Positions 54,524 through 63,329 of a stretch of 64,000 nucleotides of DNA are shown one piece after another. The DNA comes from Paenibacillus cellulositrophicus (GTDB lineage: Bacteria > Bacillota > Bacilli > Paenibacillales > Paenibacillaceae), in contig NZ_CP045295.1 of NCBI RefSeq assembly GCF_009363095.1, positions 1,364,001-1,428,000 of the forward strand, read 5' to 3'. Both the position numbers and the translations under genes were made by a program. The notes under the pieces are model-generated. The model saw only the letters and a program-made list of their open reading frames with translations. It searched no databases and was not told the DNA's origin. How positions within the stretch are numbered: the first letter of the stretch is position 1; each line of letters begins with the position of its first letter.

Positions 54524-54552
54524 TTTATATTCCTTTTTCCCGCAAAAGTCAA
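54524..54552 (-). promoter_or_regulatory. Promoter of the ileS T-box leader
   Basis: Minus strand TTGACT (54552-54547), 17-base spacer, TATAAA (54529-54524). Confidence 0.75.
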
Positions 54553-54564
54553 CCAAGCAGAAGC

Positions 54565-55056
54565 CTAGTATACTTCGTTCGCTTCGCGCGTCTCCCGGGT
54601 TTCCAGCGCTTCCCATCCATCCTGGCTGAGCAGCTCGAGCTGGGCTTCCACCAGCGTCCGGAAACGGGTACGGTAAATCGAGGCTTGCTTCTTCAGCTCT
54701 TCGACTTCCATCGCGATTTTGCGGGCCTTCGACAAGGATTCGTTAATGATGCGGTCAGCATTCTTCTCCGATTCCTTGATGATGAGCTGCGCTTCCTTCT
54801 TCGCGTTGTTCTTCACTTCATCCGCAGCTTCCTGCGCAACGATGATGGTCTTGGACAGCGTCTCCTCGATATTCACGAAATGGTCAAGTCTTTCCTGCAA
54901 TGAGGCCAGCTGACCTTGAAGTTCCTTGTTCTCGCGGATCACGCTCTCATAATCCTTAATGACTTGGTCGAGAAACTCGTTCACTTCATCTTCGTCATAA
55001 CCCCGGATTCGGCGGGCAAACTCCTTGTTATGTATATCCAGTGGTGTTAATGGCAT
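54565..55056 (-). CDS. divIVA: Cell division/septum-site protein DivIVA
   Basis: A polar and septal coiled-coil protein that senses negative membrane curvature. The 163-residue protein has the family start PLTPLDIHNKEFARRIRGYD (residues 2-21, membrane-binding) and a long heptad region (about 30-150). ATG 55056 has AGGAGG nine bases upstream. It stands in the conserved order divIVA after ylmH; the frame before the start is not coding. Confidence 0.95.
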   Translation of the reverse strand: MPLTPLDIHNKEFARRIRGYDEDEVNEFLDQVIKDYESVIRENKELQGQLASLQERLDHFVNIEETLSKTIIVAQEAADEVKNNAKKEAQLIIKESEKNADRIINESLSKARKIAMEVEELKKQASIYRTRFRTLVEAQLELLSQDGWEALETRETREANEVY

Positions 55057-55204
55057 TGATGCGCACCTCCTAAAATGTTCAGGTTTCCCTGTCGACGAGC
55101 GGTCCTGATGGGCCTCACCCAAATGTATCGGTCAAAAGTTACGATATCTTTAATATTCTTGGATAATTCATTTCGACAGCAAAAAGACAATTCCTGCTGT
55201 AGGT

Positions 55205-55987
55205 CTACACAAATTTCCCTATTTTTACGCGCTGGCGTCCTTTTTTCGTCATGCCGCCCGCTTCGATCACTTTAAACCGCCCGAACCCCTGCATCGAAAC
55301 GAGGTCCCCTTCTTTCAGCAGATAGGAAGGATCCTCGACGACTTTCCAATTGACGCGGCAGCGGCCGGCACGGATGGGAACGACCACTTTGGTCCGGCTG
55401 ATGCGGTAGGCATCAGAAGCTATTCCATCTAAACGCAAAGAAGCGACCGTAATATCCTGCAGCTCCAGCTCAACCTGGCTTGTCCGCAGTTGTTCGATCG
55501 GCAAAATTTCGCGCAGCACGTGAATCCGGTGCACCTGTGTTAAGTTCATGTCGAGAAACGTACTGATCTCTTCGCAAACCACGGTGTGGCATCCATCCTC
55601 AAGGACATGGATATCCCCGATTTTGCTTCGTTTTACGCCGAGTCCCAGAATGGAGCCCATGTAATCGCCATGCTCCAGCGACAAAAATTTCTGATCCCCG
55701 GAGTAGATGCTAAGTACCTTCAGTCCCATGTCCTCTTGGCTTAAATCCCGGTAATCGGGAGCCACCAGCGCCCGGCAGCGCTCCGCTCCCTCATATCCGC
55801 CGTCCAGGCGCACCTGAACGTCGGGGTGTCGGTTCACCAGCGACTGCAAAATAAAAGCCTGCCGCGGGTCCAAAAAATCGGTAAGCTTGACTTCGTGATA
55901 TTCCCCGGCGTGAACGACCCATTCCCATGCCCGATCCACAAACTCGCGTTCATCCGGGTGAAAGTGATCATAGATGTCTAATTTCAT
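55205..55987 (-). CDS. ylmH: YlmH family S4-domain RNA-binding protein
   Basis: A 260-residue RNA-binding protein; the C-terminal S4-like domain (about 180-245) contains the VASLRLDGIASDAYRIS stretch, and the N-terminal YGGYEGAER-like segment near residue 65 is typical. B. subtilis YlmH has 257 residues and binds ribosomes/tRNA in rescue of stalled translation. ATG 55987 has AGGTGA five bases upstream; GTG 55996 directly follows the yggT stop and is less likely. Confidence 0.93.
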   Translation of the reverse strand: MKLDIYDHFHPDEREFVDRAWEWVVHAGEYHEVKLTDFLDPRQAFILQSLVNRHPDVQVRLDGGYEGAERCRALVAPDYRDLSQEDMGLKVLSIYSGDQKFLSLEHGDYMGSILGLGVKRSKIGDIHVLEDGCHTVVCEEISTFLDMNLTQVHRIHVLREILPIEQLRTSQVELELQDITVASLRLDGIASDAYRISRTKVVVPIRAGRCRVNWKVVEDPSYLLKEGDLVSMQGFGRFKVIEAGGMTKKGRQRVKIGKFV

Positions 55988-55996
55988 CTCAGTCAC

Positions 55997-56269
55997 CTAA
56001 AACAACAGTGAAAAAATAATGAACCGCAATCCCTGCATAGCGAACTGGAGCACGAACAGAGCGACGATCGGGGATATATCCAGCATGCCGAAGATTGGCG
56101 GGATAATTTTGCGGAAAGGGGACAGGTAAGGCTCCACGAGCTTGCCGAGCAGCTCACCGATAAAGCTCTCGCGAATATTCGGAAGCCATGACATGAGAAC
56201 ATAGATGATGATCATGTAGAAGTAGATATTAAAGAGCAGCGTTAAAATCGTATCAATGTTTTGGGCCAA
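55997..56269 (-). CDS. ylmG: YggT family membrane protein (YlmG)
   Basis: A 90-residue protein with two hydrophobic segments (ILTLLFNIYFYMIIIYVLMSW and the end VALFVLQFAMQGLRFIIF), and between them the signature LVEPYLSPFRKIIPP. Family members sit near cell division genes and are linked to nucleoid or septum organisation. The first codon is TTG 56269, with GAGGTGA seven bases upstream. Confidence 0.92.
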   Translation of the reverse strand: MAQNIDTILTLLFNIYFYMIIIYVLMSWLPNIRESFIGELLGKLVEPYLSPFRKIIPPIFGMLDISPIVALFVLQFAMQGLRFIIFSLLF

Positions 56270-56276
56270 ACTTGGC

Positions 56277-56726
56277 TCACCTCATTCTGTTGTAATCATG
56301 TTCCTCGGATAATAATTCCGAAATGGCACCCTGAATCTCGACCGTATCCGGTGTGCACAAAAAGATGTTATGGCCGATCTTGGAAATACCGCCGTTCAGG
56401 GCATAAACCGTCCCACTGAGAAAATCGATAATGCGGAGCGCCTGATCCGAACGGACCCGCTGCAGATTGACAACCACCGTGCGGTGCGCGCGCAGATGGT
56501 CGGCAATGGCCTGTGCTTCGTCATACGAATGCGGCTCATGCAAAATGACCTTTACATTTTTCTGGGAGTGAATGCTGACCACATTGTTCGTTCTTGTATT
56601 TCTACGTGTCTCAATGCTCGGGGTTTCAACTTCTTCTTCCTCCACCGGCAGCTGCTCCCGTTCTACGACTTCCTCCTGCTCTTGTAAACCCAAAAAAGAC
56701 ATAAACTTGTTCATCACGCTCATCAT
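56277..56726 (-). CDS. sepF: Cell division protein SepF
   Basis: FtsZ-bundling and membrane-anchoring division protein. The 149-residue protein has an N-terminal amphipathic helix (NKFMSFLGLQ), an acidic variable linker (EEEEVET) and the C-terminal core with HEPHSYDEAQAIADHLR and DFLSGTVYALNGGISKIG. ATG 56726 overlaps the yggS stop (ATGA); ATG 56723 is an alternative start. Confidence 0.96.
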   Translation of the reverse strand: MMSVMNKFMSFLGLQEQEEVVEREQLPVEEEEVETPSIETRRNTRTNNVVSIHSQKNVKVILHEPHSYDEAQAIADHLRAHRTVVVNLQRVRSDQALRIIDFLSGTVYALNGGISKIGHNIFLCTPDTVEIQGAISELLSEEHDYNRMR

Positions 56727-57415
56727 TCCCCTTCCTGTTTACCTACTAGAATCGAGCCCAAACGGATCCAGGTGGCTCCCTCTTCAATGGCCACTTCGAA
56801 ATCGTTGGACATTCCCATGGAAAGATCGATTAATGGCTCTCGCGTAATTGCCTGCCGGTTTATGTCGTCTCTTAGCTCCCGCAGCCCGCGAAAAACGGGC
56901 CGGGTATCCTCCGCCTCCCCTTCAAAGGGGGCCATAGTCATCAAGCCGGCGACCTTGATATGAGGAAATTGATGAAGTTCTTTCAAAAAAGGGACGGCCT
57001 GCTCCGGCTCCAAACCGTATTTGGTATCTTCTCCAGAAATGTTAACCTGAACAAAGGTTTTAATTTCCAGATTCCGGGCTGACGCTACCTTCTCCAGCTC
57101 TTTGGCTAATGAAAGCCGGTCCAGCGAATGTATATATTCGAATTTGCCTGCCACGTCTTTGACTTTGTTGGTCTGCAGATGTCCAATAAAATGCCAGGTC
57201 CCGCGGGAACCAAGCGCATTCCATTTCTCCTCGGCGTTCTGCCAGCGATTTTCGCCGATATGCGTCAAACCGCTGTCCAGCACTCTTTCTGTCATGGATG
57301 TCGACACGTACTTGGTTACAGCGATCACATTGACGTCTTCCCTGGATCTTCCGCTGCGAAGGCAGGCTTCCTCGATGCGCGTGTTGACTTCTCTTATTCG
57401 TTCTTCCAATGTCAA
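56723..57415 (-). CDS. ylmE: YggS family pyridoxal phosphate homeostasis protein
   Basis: Binds PLP and keeps its free level in balance; no catalysis is known. The 230-residue protein has the PLP lysine in VIAVTKYVS (near residue 35), the alanine-racemase-like barrel signature GENRWQNA near 54 and HFIGHLQTNK near 75, and SMGMSNDFEVAIEEGATWIRLG near 200. The first codon is TTG 57415, overlapping the pgeF stop (TTGA), with GGGGTGA upstream. Confidence 0.95.
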   Translation of the reverse strand: MTLEERIREVNTRIEEACLRSGRSREDVNVIAVTKYVSTSMTERVLDSGLTHIGENRWQNAEEKWNALGSRGTWHFIGHLQTNKVKDVAGKFEYIHSLDRLSLAKELEKVASARNLEIKTFVQVNISGEDTKYGLEPEQAVPFLKELHQFPHIKVAGLMTMAPFEGEAEDTRPVFRGLRELRDDINRQAITREPLIDLSMGMSNDFEVAIEEGATWIRLGSILVGKQEGE

Positions 57416-58284
57416 GGAAGATTCACCCCTTCTCTAAGCCCGATCCAACTCGCCATACGCCCTGTCGTTCCGCCGTCTTTTCTGTAGGAAAAGAACAAAT
57501 CGTTGCGACAGCTCGTACACCATGATGTACATTCGATATGAGTCGGCAATATTCCTGCTTTCATCATAATCTGTCGATTTAATTCTTTCAAGTTCAGCAT
57601 GCTTTTGCCGTCAGGTTTGGCAATGTAAAAATCGGCAGGGGAGTACTGTTCATTACCCAGGAAATGACTTGCCAAATCGTGCACATGACTCATCACTTTG
57701 TCATCTACCTCATAACAGCAGGAGCCGATGGACGGACCGATTGCGGCGCGTATCTCCTCAGGACGGCTGCCATAAGCCTGCCCCATCTTCTCCACCATAG
57801 CCGCGGCGATCCGGGCCACAGTCCCTTTCCAGCCGGCATGGGCCAGTCCGACAGCCTGGTGAACGGGATCGTAAAAATATAGCGGTACGCAGTCTGCATA
57901 AAACGACGTCAGCAGCACCCCGGGCACGTTCGTCAGAAGCCCGTCTGTATCCTGAAATCCCGATTCTCTGTTCCGGCTGCCGCGTCCTCGGCCTTCGTTC
58001 GTCACCACCGCGATGTCCGCCCGGTGAACCTGTTCCCCGCACGTCCAGTCATCCAGCGTAAAGCCCAGCTCTTCCGCAACCTTCAAGCGGTTGGCGACCA
58101 CCGTCTCCGGCTGGTCTCCCACATGAAAGGCGGTGTTAAGCGTATCGTAAGGCGCGCTTCCCGCGCCGCCATTCCGTCCGGTAAATCCGGCGCTGATGCC
58201 GTTCCATTCACGAACCCACGGCTCCAGCATAAATAACGAAGGGCGCGAATCACCCTCTTTTAACTTGAACGGTTCCAATTTCAA
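57412..58284 (-). CDS. pgeF: Peptidoglycan editing factor PgeF (YlmD, laccase-domain)
   Basis: A 290-residue multicopper-oxidase-like (DUF152/LACC1) protein. Present are EQVHRADIAVV near residue 84, the copper/zinc His and Cys cluster in FYADCVPLYFYDP and VGLAHAGWKGT near 128-152, and SIGSCCYEVDD. In E. coli, PgeF edits UDP-MurNAc-L-Ser; other LACC1 relatives are nucleoside phosphorylases. The first codon is TTG 58284, with GGAGG nine bases upstream. Coupled to ylmE. Confidence 0.92.
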   Translation of the reverse strand: MKLEPFKLKEGDSRPSLFMLEPWVREWNGISAGFTGRNGGAGSAPYDTLNTAFHVGDQPETVVANRLKVAEELGFTLDDWTCGEQVHRADIAVVTNEGRGRGSRNRESGFQDTDGLLTNVPGVLLTSFYADCVPLYFYDPVHQAVGLAHAGWKGTVARIAAAMVEKMGQAYGSRPEEIRAAIGPSIGSCCYEVDDKVMSHVHDLASHFLGNEQYSPADFYIAKPDGKSMLNLKELNRQIMMKAGILPTHIECTSWCTSCRNDLFFSYRKDGGTTGRMASWIGLREGVNLP

Positions 58285-58363
58285 TCACCTCAACCTCCAG
58301 TGTACCACATGGACACGGCTTGCATAAAACCAAAATGGTTGGTTTGACAAGGCAGACCTTTCC

Positions 58364-58714
58364 TTACACATCCCGGTAGCCGCGGCGGTCCGCCTGCTCC
58401 GTTCTCTCTCTGTAGGAGGCGGCGTCCTTCTCGTCCTGGAGCGTCCGCAGTTCCTCCATCTTGACGAGGACGACATCCGATCCGATTTTGACGATATTGC
58501 TCCAAGGAATGATCAGGTCGCTGCCGCCTCCGAACAGCCCCCTGAACTTGCTGTAGCTTGGGACAACGATCGCTTCGATCCGCCCCTGGCGAAGGTCGAG
58601 CTCCAGATCGCTGATCTGCCCCAGCCTTTTGCCGTCCACGATGTTGATGACATCCTTCGTTTGAAAATCGGATATTTTCATGTTTCTGTCCACCGCCCAA
58701 CGTTCTGGATTCAC
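58364..58714 (-). CDS. ylmC: PRC-barrel domain protein YlmC/YmxH
   Basis: A 116-residue protein with a PRC-barrel (residues 12-100: KISDFQTKDVINIVDGKRLG, DLELDLRQGRIEAIVV, IIPWSNIVKIGSDVVLV). Found between sigG and pgeF in many Bacilli; function unknown. GTG 58714 has AAAGGAG eight bases upstream, so I start there; the ATG at 58681 matches the B. subtilis N-terminus but has a weaker ribosome binding site. The ylmA gene usually next to it is absent. Confidence 0.9.
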   Translation of the reverse strand: MNPERWAVDRNMKISDFQTKDVINIVDGKRLGQISDLELDLRQGRIEAIVVPSYSKFRGLFGGGSDLIIPWSNIVKIGSDVVLVKMEELRTLQDEKDAASYRERTEQADRRGYRDV

Positions 58715-58930
58715 ATGTTCCTCTCCTTTAGCAGTCTATTCATCAGACTCGTTCAATATATATGATTAATATATGCCGGCGCCGGGCAAAATGCCCATGT
58801 TTTGAAGCGAAATCCTCCGCAATACTCAGCCTCTCCGCGTTGGTTTGAAGGGGCTTTGTGTACGGTTTCTCGAAACTTTTAGTTGACGACCCATGGCAGA
58901 AGCCGAGCAGCAGTCAGCATCTCATCCATA

Positions 58931-58963
58931 AAAAAAGACGGCCCGTAGCGCGGACCGCCTTGC
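58931..58963 (-). terminator. Terminator after sigG
   Basis: On the minus strand AGGCGGTCCG pairs (G-U included) with CGGGCCGTCT, followed by TTTTTTT; 15 bases past the sigG stop. The rest of 58715-58977 holds no gene. Confidence 0.8.
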
Positions 58964-58977
58964 TTCACTTCATCTAT

Positions 58978-59760
58978 TCACGATTTCACGTGCTTTTGCA
59001 TTTGCTGGATGGCCGATTTTTCAAGACGTGATACTTGGGCTTGGGAAATGCCGATTTCGTCCGCGACCTCCATCTGGGTTTTGCCTTCGAAGAAGCGCAT
59101 GGACAAAATCATTTTTTCCCGCTGTCCCAGTCTCTGCATCGCTTCACGCAGCGCGATCTCCTCGATCCAGGAGACGTCCTTGTTTTTGTCGTCGCTGATC
59201 TGGTCCATCACGTAGATCGGATCGCCGCCGTCATGGTAGATCGGTTCGAACAGCGACACCGGGTCCTGGATGGCATCCAGTGCGAAGACGACGTCCTCTT
59301 TGGGGACGTTCAGCACTTCCGAAATTTCGAAAATCGTCGGTTCCCTTGAGTTTTGATTCGTTAAGGAATCACGAACCTGCAGCGCTTTGTACGCAATATC
59401 CCGCAGTGATCGGGATACCCGGATCGGGTTGTTGTCCCGCAAATACCTGCGAATTTCCCCGATGATCATCGGCACCGCATAGGTTGAGAATTTCACATTT
59501 TGAGACAAATCAAAATTATCAATGGCTTTCATTAGTCCGATACAGCCCACCTGAAACAAATCGTCGACAAACTCCCCCCGATTGTTGAATCGCTGGATGA
59601 CGCTGAGCACCAGTCTCAGGTTGCCGTTCACCAGCTTTTCTCTGGCTGTACGTTCGTTGTTTTGCTGTAAGTCATGGAACAGCTCCCGCATTTCCACATT
59701 GGTCAGGACGGGCAGCTTCGAAGTATCCACACCGCAGATCTCGACTTTGTTTCGGGTCAT
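58978..59760 (-). CDS. sigG: RNA polymerase sigma-G factor (forespore)
   Basis: Late forespore sigma factor. The 260-residue protein has region 2 with RLVLSVIQRFNNRGE and LFQVGCIGLMKAIDNFDLS (near 49-86), KFSTYAVPMIIGEIRRYLRD (the region 2.4 stretch) and region 4 with TQMEVADEIGISQAQVSRLE near 230. It starts MTRNKVEICGVD, as in SigG, with no pro-sequence. GGGAGG lies nine bases before ATG 59760. Confidence 0.97.
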   Translation of the reverse strand: MTRNKVEICGVDTSKLPVLTNVEMRELFHDLQQNNERTAREKLVNGNLRLVLSVIQRFNNRGEFVDDLFQVGCIGLMKAIDNFDLSQNVKFSTYAVPMIIGEIRRYLRDNNPIRVSRSLRDIAYKALQVRDSLTNQNSREPTIFEISEVLNVPKEDVVFALDAIQDPVSLFEPIYHDGGDPIYVMDQISDDKNKDVSWIEEIALREAMQRLGQREKMILSMRFFEGKTQMEVADEIGISQAQVSRLEKSAIQQMQKHVKS

Positions 59761-59837
59761 GATGATATACCTCCCAAGGAGAAACTAATGTACATTATCT
59801 CCCTGGAGGGTCATTTTATTCCTGATAAAAATTTTGC

Positions 59838-60560
59838 CTAGACCATTTTGTTGAACTCCTTGCGGAGCCGCTTGATGATGCGTTTTTCAAGTCGGGAAAT
59901 GTAGGATTGGGAAATGCCGAGCATATCCGCCACGTCCTTTTGCGTCTTCTCCTCCCCGTCCTGAAGGCCAAAACGCAGCTCCATAATGGTTCGCTCCCGG
60001 TCGGTCAGCTTGTCGAGCGCCTTGTGCAAAAGCTTACGGTCGACCTGCTCTTCAATGTTCCGGTAAATCGTATCATTTTCGGTTCCGAGCACATCGGAAA
60101 GCAGCAGCTCGTTTCCGTCCCAGTCGATATTGAGCGGCTCATCGAAGGATACCTCGCTCCGGATTTTGCTGTTCCGCCGCAGATACATCAAAATTTCGTT
60201 TTCGATACAGCGGGAGGCATACGTGGCCAGTTTGATTTTTTTCTCCGGGTCAAACGTGTTGACCGCCTTAATCAGACCGATCGCTCCGATGGACACCAGG
60301 TCCTCGATGTTGATTCCCGTATTCTCGAACTTGCGCGCGATGTATACGACGAGCCGCAGATTGCGCTCGATCAGCATCGCCCGGATGGCCGCATCCCCGG
60401 TGGACAGCCGCTGGAGCAAATATTCTTCCTCTTCGCGTGTCAGGGGAGGAGGGAGAGCCTCGCTGCCGCCTATGTAATAGATTTCTTCGCTTTTGAGTCC
60501 TAAGAGAAACAGGAATCTGTAGTACTGCAGCTGCGCCACCAATCTCCATTTCACACGCAT
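59838..60560 (-). CDS. sigE: RNA polymerase pro-sigma-E factor (mother cell)
   Basis: Early mother-cell sigma factor made as an inactive precursor. The 240-residue protein starts with a pro-sequence (about 25-29 residues) and has the SpoIIGA cleavage context [20 protein letters not shown] (residues 21-40). Region 2 ([38 protein letters not shown]) and region 4 ([20 protein letters not shown]) are nearly identical to B. subtilis SigE. AGGAGG lies seven bases before ATG 60560. Its activating protease spoIIGA is directly upstream. Confidence 0.98.
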   Translation of the reverse strand: MRVKWRLVAQLQYYRFLFLLGLKSEEIYYIGGSEALPPPLTREEEEYLLQRLSTGDAAIRAMLIERNLRLVVYIARKFENTGINIEDLVSIGAIGLIKAVNTFDPEKKIKLATYASRCIENEILMYLRRNSKIRSEVSFDEPLNIDWDGNELLLSDVLGTENDTIYRNIEEQVDRKLLHKALDKLTDRERTIMELRFGLQDGEEKTQKDVADMLGISQSYISRLEKRIIKRLRKEFNKMV

Positions 60561-60696
60561 AATTGATCCTCCTATAAGTTTTCCGTAGGAAAACTCTCAT
60601 CGTAAGCATAAGCATTAGTTTTCCATAGGAAAACGATCTTCGTAAGCGTCTGTTTCGTCTTCCGCAGGCAAACGGTCTTCGACCTTCCACCTGCGA

Positions 60697-61656
60697 TCAC
60701 AGGTTACCCGCCGTTTCCAATGGCTCCGCTGCTGGACTCTGGGCATCATCCTCAACCAGCTTCGGATGGATAATGGCCTGATACGACCGGTCGCCCGACA
60801 GCTGCCCGCCGTCCAGGCCGATCAGTACCTTGCTGGAACGATGCACGCCGTCGTCGATCCGAACCTCAACGGCGTCCGGCTTGATGGCCAGCATGAACGA
60901 GGCGCTGCGGTTCACCCCCCGATAGGGAACGAGACGAAGTCGGTCCTGCCACGCAAAATCCATATGTTCCAGCTCCATCACCAGTTTGTCCGGCTCTCCA
61001 TCGGCCAGCCTTTCGCACCATCCCGAAGGCAGGCGGTCCGCCCACAGAGAAGCTTCCATGACCATCACCGGCGTTCTCGTCAGCGGATCGCTCAGCTGAT
61101 TGCCCGTATCCAGCAGCCCTCTGCAGGTCACCCGGTGACCGCCGATCTCGACGGCGACCTCGCCCATAAATACGGAACGGCTTTCCAGCTGCTTCCGGGT
61201 CGAGTGAACCATTTTGAACCACAGCAGCATGCCAAACACCCCGATGAAGGTAAACCAGAACCCGATCTTCAGCTCAAACGACATGCCGCCGGAAGCCGTG
61301 AACCAAATCCCGTTAAAAATTTCTCCCGAATTTTGCAGCAAATAATGTATCCCGATTATCCCCCCGGCTACCGCAAAATTGATAATATAAAAAGCCCCCA
61401 TATTCCGGATATAGTTTTGAAGACTTCCAAAACCGAAGGTTATCCATAACATCAGCAGGGATAAACCCAGCTTGACCAAAAAGGTATACATAAACGAGAG
61501 CTGCGGCACAAACATCATGACGACATACAGGGCACCCACCACAGCCGCCACAATCAATCTCCACCACGGGGGCTTCAGCTTCCGCATCCAGGCTGTAAGC
61601 CAGAGCAGTGCACCGTCGATCAGCAGATTCGTGATGAATATCAAATCAATATACAC
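60697..61656 (-). CDS. spoIIGA: Sporulation sigma-E processing peptidase SpoIIGA
   Basis: Membrane-embedded aspartic protease that cleaves pro-sigma-E. The 319-residue protein has five hydrophobic segments in the first 155 residues, then a soluble protease domain with the catalytic Asp in RGLLDTGNQLSDPLT near 175-190 and the LIGLDGGQLSGD region near 285. GTG 61656 has AGGTGA 12 bases upstream. It precedes sigE by 136 bases on the same strand, the classical spoIIG operon. Confidence 0.95.
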   Translation of the reverse strand: MYIDLIFITNLLIDGALLWLTAWMRKLKPPWWRLIVAAVVGALYVVMMFVPQLSFMYTFLVKLGLSLLMLWITFGFGSLQNYIRNMGAFYIINFAVAGGIIGIHYLLQNSGEIFNGIWFTASGGMSFELKIGFWFTFIGVFGMLLWFKMVHSTRKQLESRSVFMGEVAVEIGGHRVTCRGLLDTGNQLSDPLTRTPVMVMEASLWADRLPSGWCERLADGEPDKLVMELEHMDFAWQDRLRLVPYRGVNRSASFMLAIKPDAVEVRIDDGVHRSSKVLIGLDGGQLSGDRSYQAIIHPKLVEDDAQSPAAEPLETAGNL

Positions 61657-61767
61657 AACCAGTGCTTATCACCTGCCTGACGCCTTTCATGTTTATGGAA
61701 TGATTGGATCCATAACGCATACACGGTACCGCCGATATTCTCTTAAGCATTTTTGGGAGATGTGATT

Positions 61768-61801
61768 AGTATAAAAACAATACGGTTCAAAGTCTGTCTA
61801 A
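61768..61801 (-). promoter_or_regulatory. spoIIG promoter with 22-bp spacer
   Basis: Minus strand TAGACA (61801-61796), 22-base spacer, TATACT (61773-61768). The spoIIG promoter of B. subtilis is known for the same unusual 22-bp spacing and dependence on Spo0A. A 0A-box-like sequence TTTTGTCGAG (plus strand 61826-61835) lies about 25 bases upstream of the -35. The rest of the 61657-62140 gap has a terminator (62087-62121) and no gene. Confidence 0.6.
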
Positions 61802-62086
61802 AATTGGAAGGGACTCCTGAACTTTTTTTGTCGAGTTCCGTTCTTTTATAGAGGAAGTTTCGGGGAAAAAGAAGCGTAAGCCGCAGTTGGCATGGGATTC
61901 GACACTCCCATATCTATCATCAAATTGTTATAAGTATTACCTCCGGCTTTAATGACATATGATGAACTCTGCAAAGAGGAACGCCTTCAAATATTCGCAC
62001 GGATGACAAAACGACCGAGCGCGCTGACACAAAAGTTTTTTCGTACAATGCCGCTTCGTTTCAAACGGATTCCCGTTTTTACAAAA

Positions 62087-62121
62087 AAAACACCCGCATT
62101 TCCGAAGAAATGCGGGTGTTT
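62087..62121 (-). terminator. Terminator of ftsZ
   Basis: AAACACCCGCATTTC-CGAA-GAAATGCGGGTGTTT, perfect 15-bp stem, with eight T (minus strand) after it; 20 bases past the ftsZ stop. Confidence 0.9.
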
Positions 62122-62140
62122 GACGGATGGAATGCCATCC

Positions 62141-63268
62141 TTAGTCGTTATTGTTCTGACGGGAACGATTCCGCAGGAACGTTGGAATGTCCAATTGATC
62201 GCTGCTTGTCTGGTTCCCGAACGGACGCAGATTGTTCGTGTTGTTGCTGCGCGATTCCGCAGGTTCCGACGGCGCTGGTGCTCCCTGCTTGCGCACCTGA
62301 GGCTGCTGCACAGGACGGTTTTCAAATCCAGTCGCGATGACCGTTACTTTGATTTCATCCTTCATGCTCTCTTCAATAATTGCGCCGAAGATCATATTGA
62401 CCTCCGGATCCGATGCCGAAGTAACGATTTCCGCCGCTTCATTGACTTCATACAGCGACAAATTCGCGCCTCCCGTAATGTTCATGATGACACCGAGTGC
62501 GCCTTCGATCGAAGTTTCGAGCAGCGGGCTCATAATCGCTTTACGTGCAGCTTCGGCTGCACGGTTTTCGCCTGTCGCTATGCCGATCCCCATCAAAGCC
62601 GAACCGCGTTCGGTCATGATCGTTTTGACGTCGGCGAAGTCAAGGTTGATCAGGCCGGGCACCTTGATCAAGTCCGAAATGCCCTGTACCGCTTGACGCA
62701 GCACGTTGTCCGCCTCGCGGAATGCCTCCATCATCGGTGTTTTTTTATCAACGATTTCTAATAGCCGATCATTCGGAATAACGATAAGTGTATCGACTTT
62801 TTCCTTCAAGGCTTCGATACCGAGCACAGCCTGGGTGGAACGCTTGCGTCCTTCAAATGTAAACGGCCGTGTGACCACACCGACCGTCAGTGCGCCGCAT
62901 TCCTTGGCGATTTCCGCGATGACAGGAGCGGCACCCGTTCCGGTACCTCCGCCCATCCCCGCAGTAACGAAGACCATGTCTGCACCCTTCAGCGTGTTCA
63001 TAATCAAATCGCGGGATTCTTCGGCTGCTTTCTTGCCGACCTCCGGATTTGCGCCTGCGCCCAATCCGCGGGTCAGTTTGTCCCCGATTTGCAGTTTGTG
63101 TTCCGATTTGGCCATATGCAATGCTTGGGCGTCTGTGTTCACCGTAATGAATTCTACGCCTTGCACGCCATTCTCGATCATCCGGTTTACAGCGTTGCTG
63201 CCGCCGCCGCCCACACCGATCACTTTAATTTGAGCCAAGCTCTCCATTTCAAAATCAAATTCCAACAT
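62141..63268 (-). CDS. ftsZ: Cell division GTPase FtsZ
   Basis: Tubulin-like protein forming the division ring. The 375-residue protein has the N-terminal [17 protein letters not shown] (residues 14-30), the GTP signature [14 protein letters not shown] near 106-119, the T7 loop with NLDFADV near 207 and the C-terminal peptide [13 protein letters not shown] that binds FtsA and SepF. ATG 63268 has GGGGAG ten bases upstream. ftsA lies upstream on the same strand. Confidence 0.98.
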   Translation of the reverse strand: MLEFDFEMESLAQIKVIGVGGGGSNAVNRMIENGVQGVEFITVNTDAQALHMAKSEHKLQIGDKLTRGLGAGANPEVGKKAAEESRDLIMNTLKGADMVFVTAGMGGGTGTGAAPVIAEIAKECGALTVGVVTRPFTFEGRKRSTQAVLGIEALKEKVDTLIVIPNDRLLEIVDKKTPMMEAFREADNVLRQAVQGISDLIKVPGLINLDFADVKTIMTERGSALMGIGIATGENRAAEAARKAIMSPLLETSIEGALGVIMNITGGANLSLYEVNEAAEIVTSASDPEVNMIFGAIIEESMKDEIKVTVIATGFENRPVQQPQVRKQGAPAPSEPAESRSNNTNNLRPFGNQTSSDQLDIPTFLRNRSRQNNND

Positions 63269-63329
63269 ATTTCCCCATCTCCCCCTCATTGTGCATGGAT
63301 GGCCCGTCCACGTTATATGGAAAACCTGC

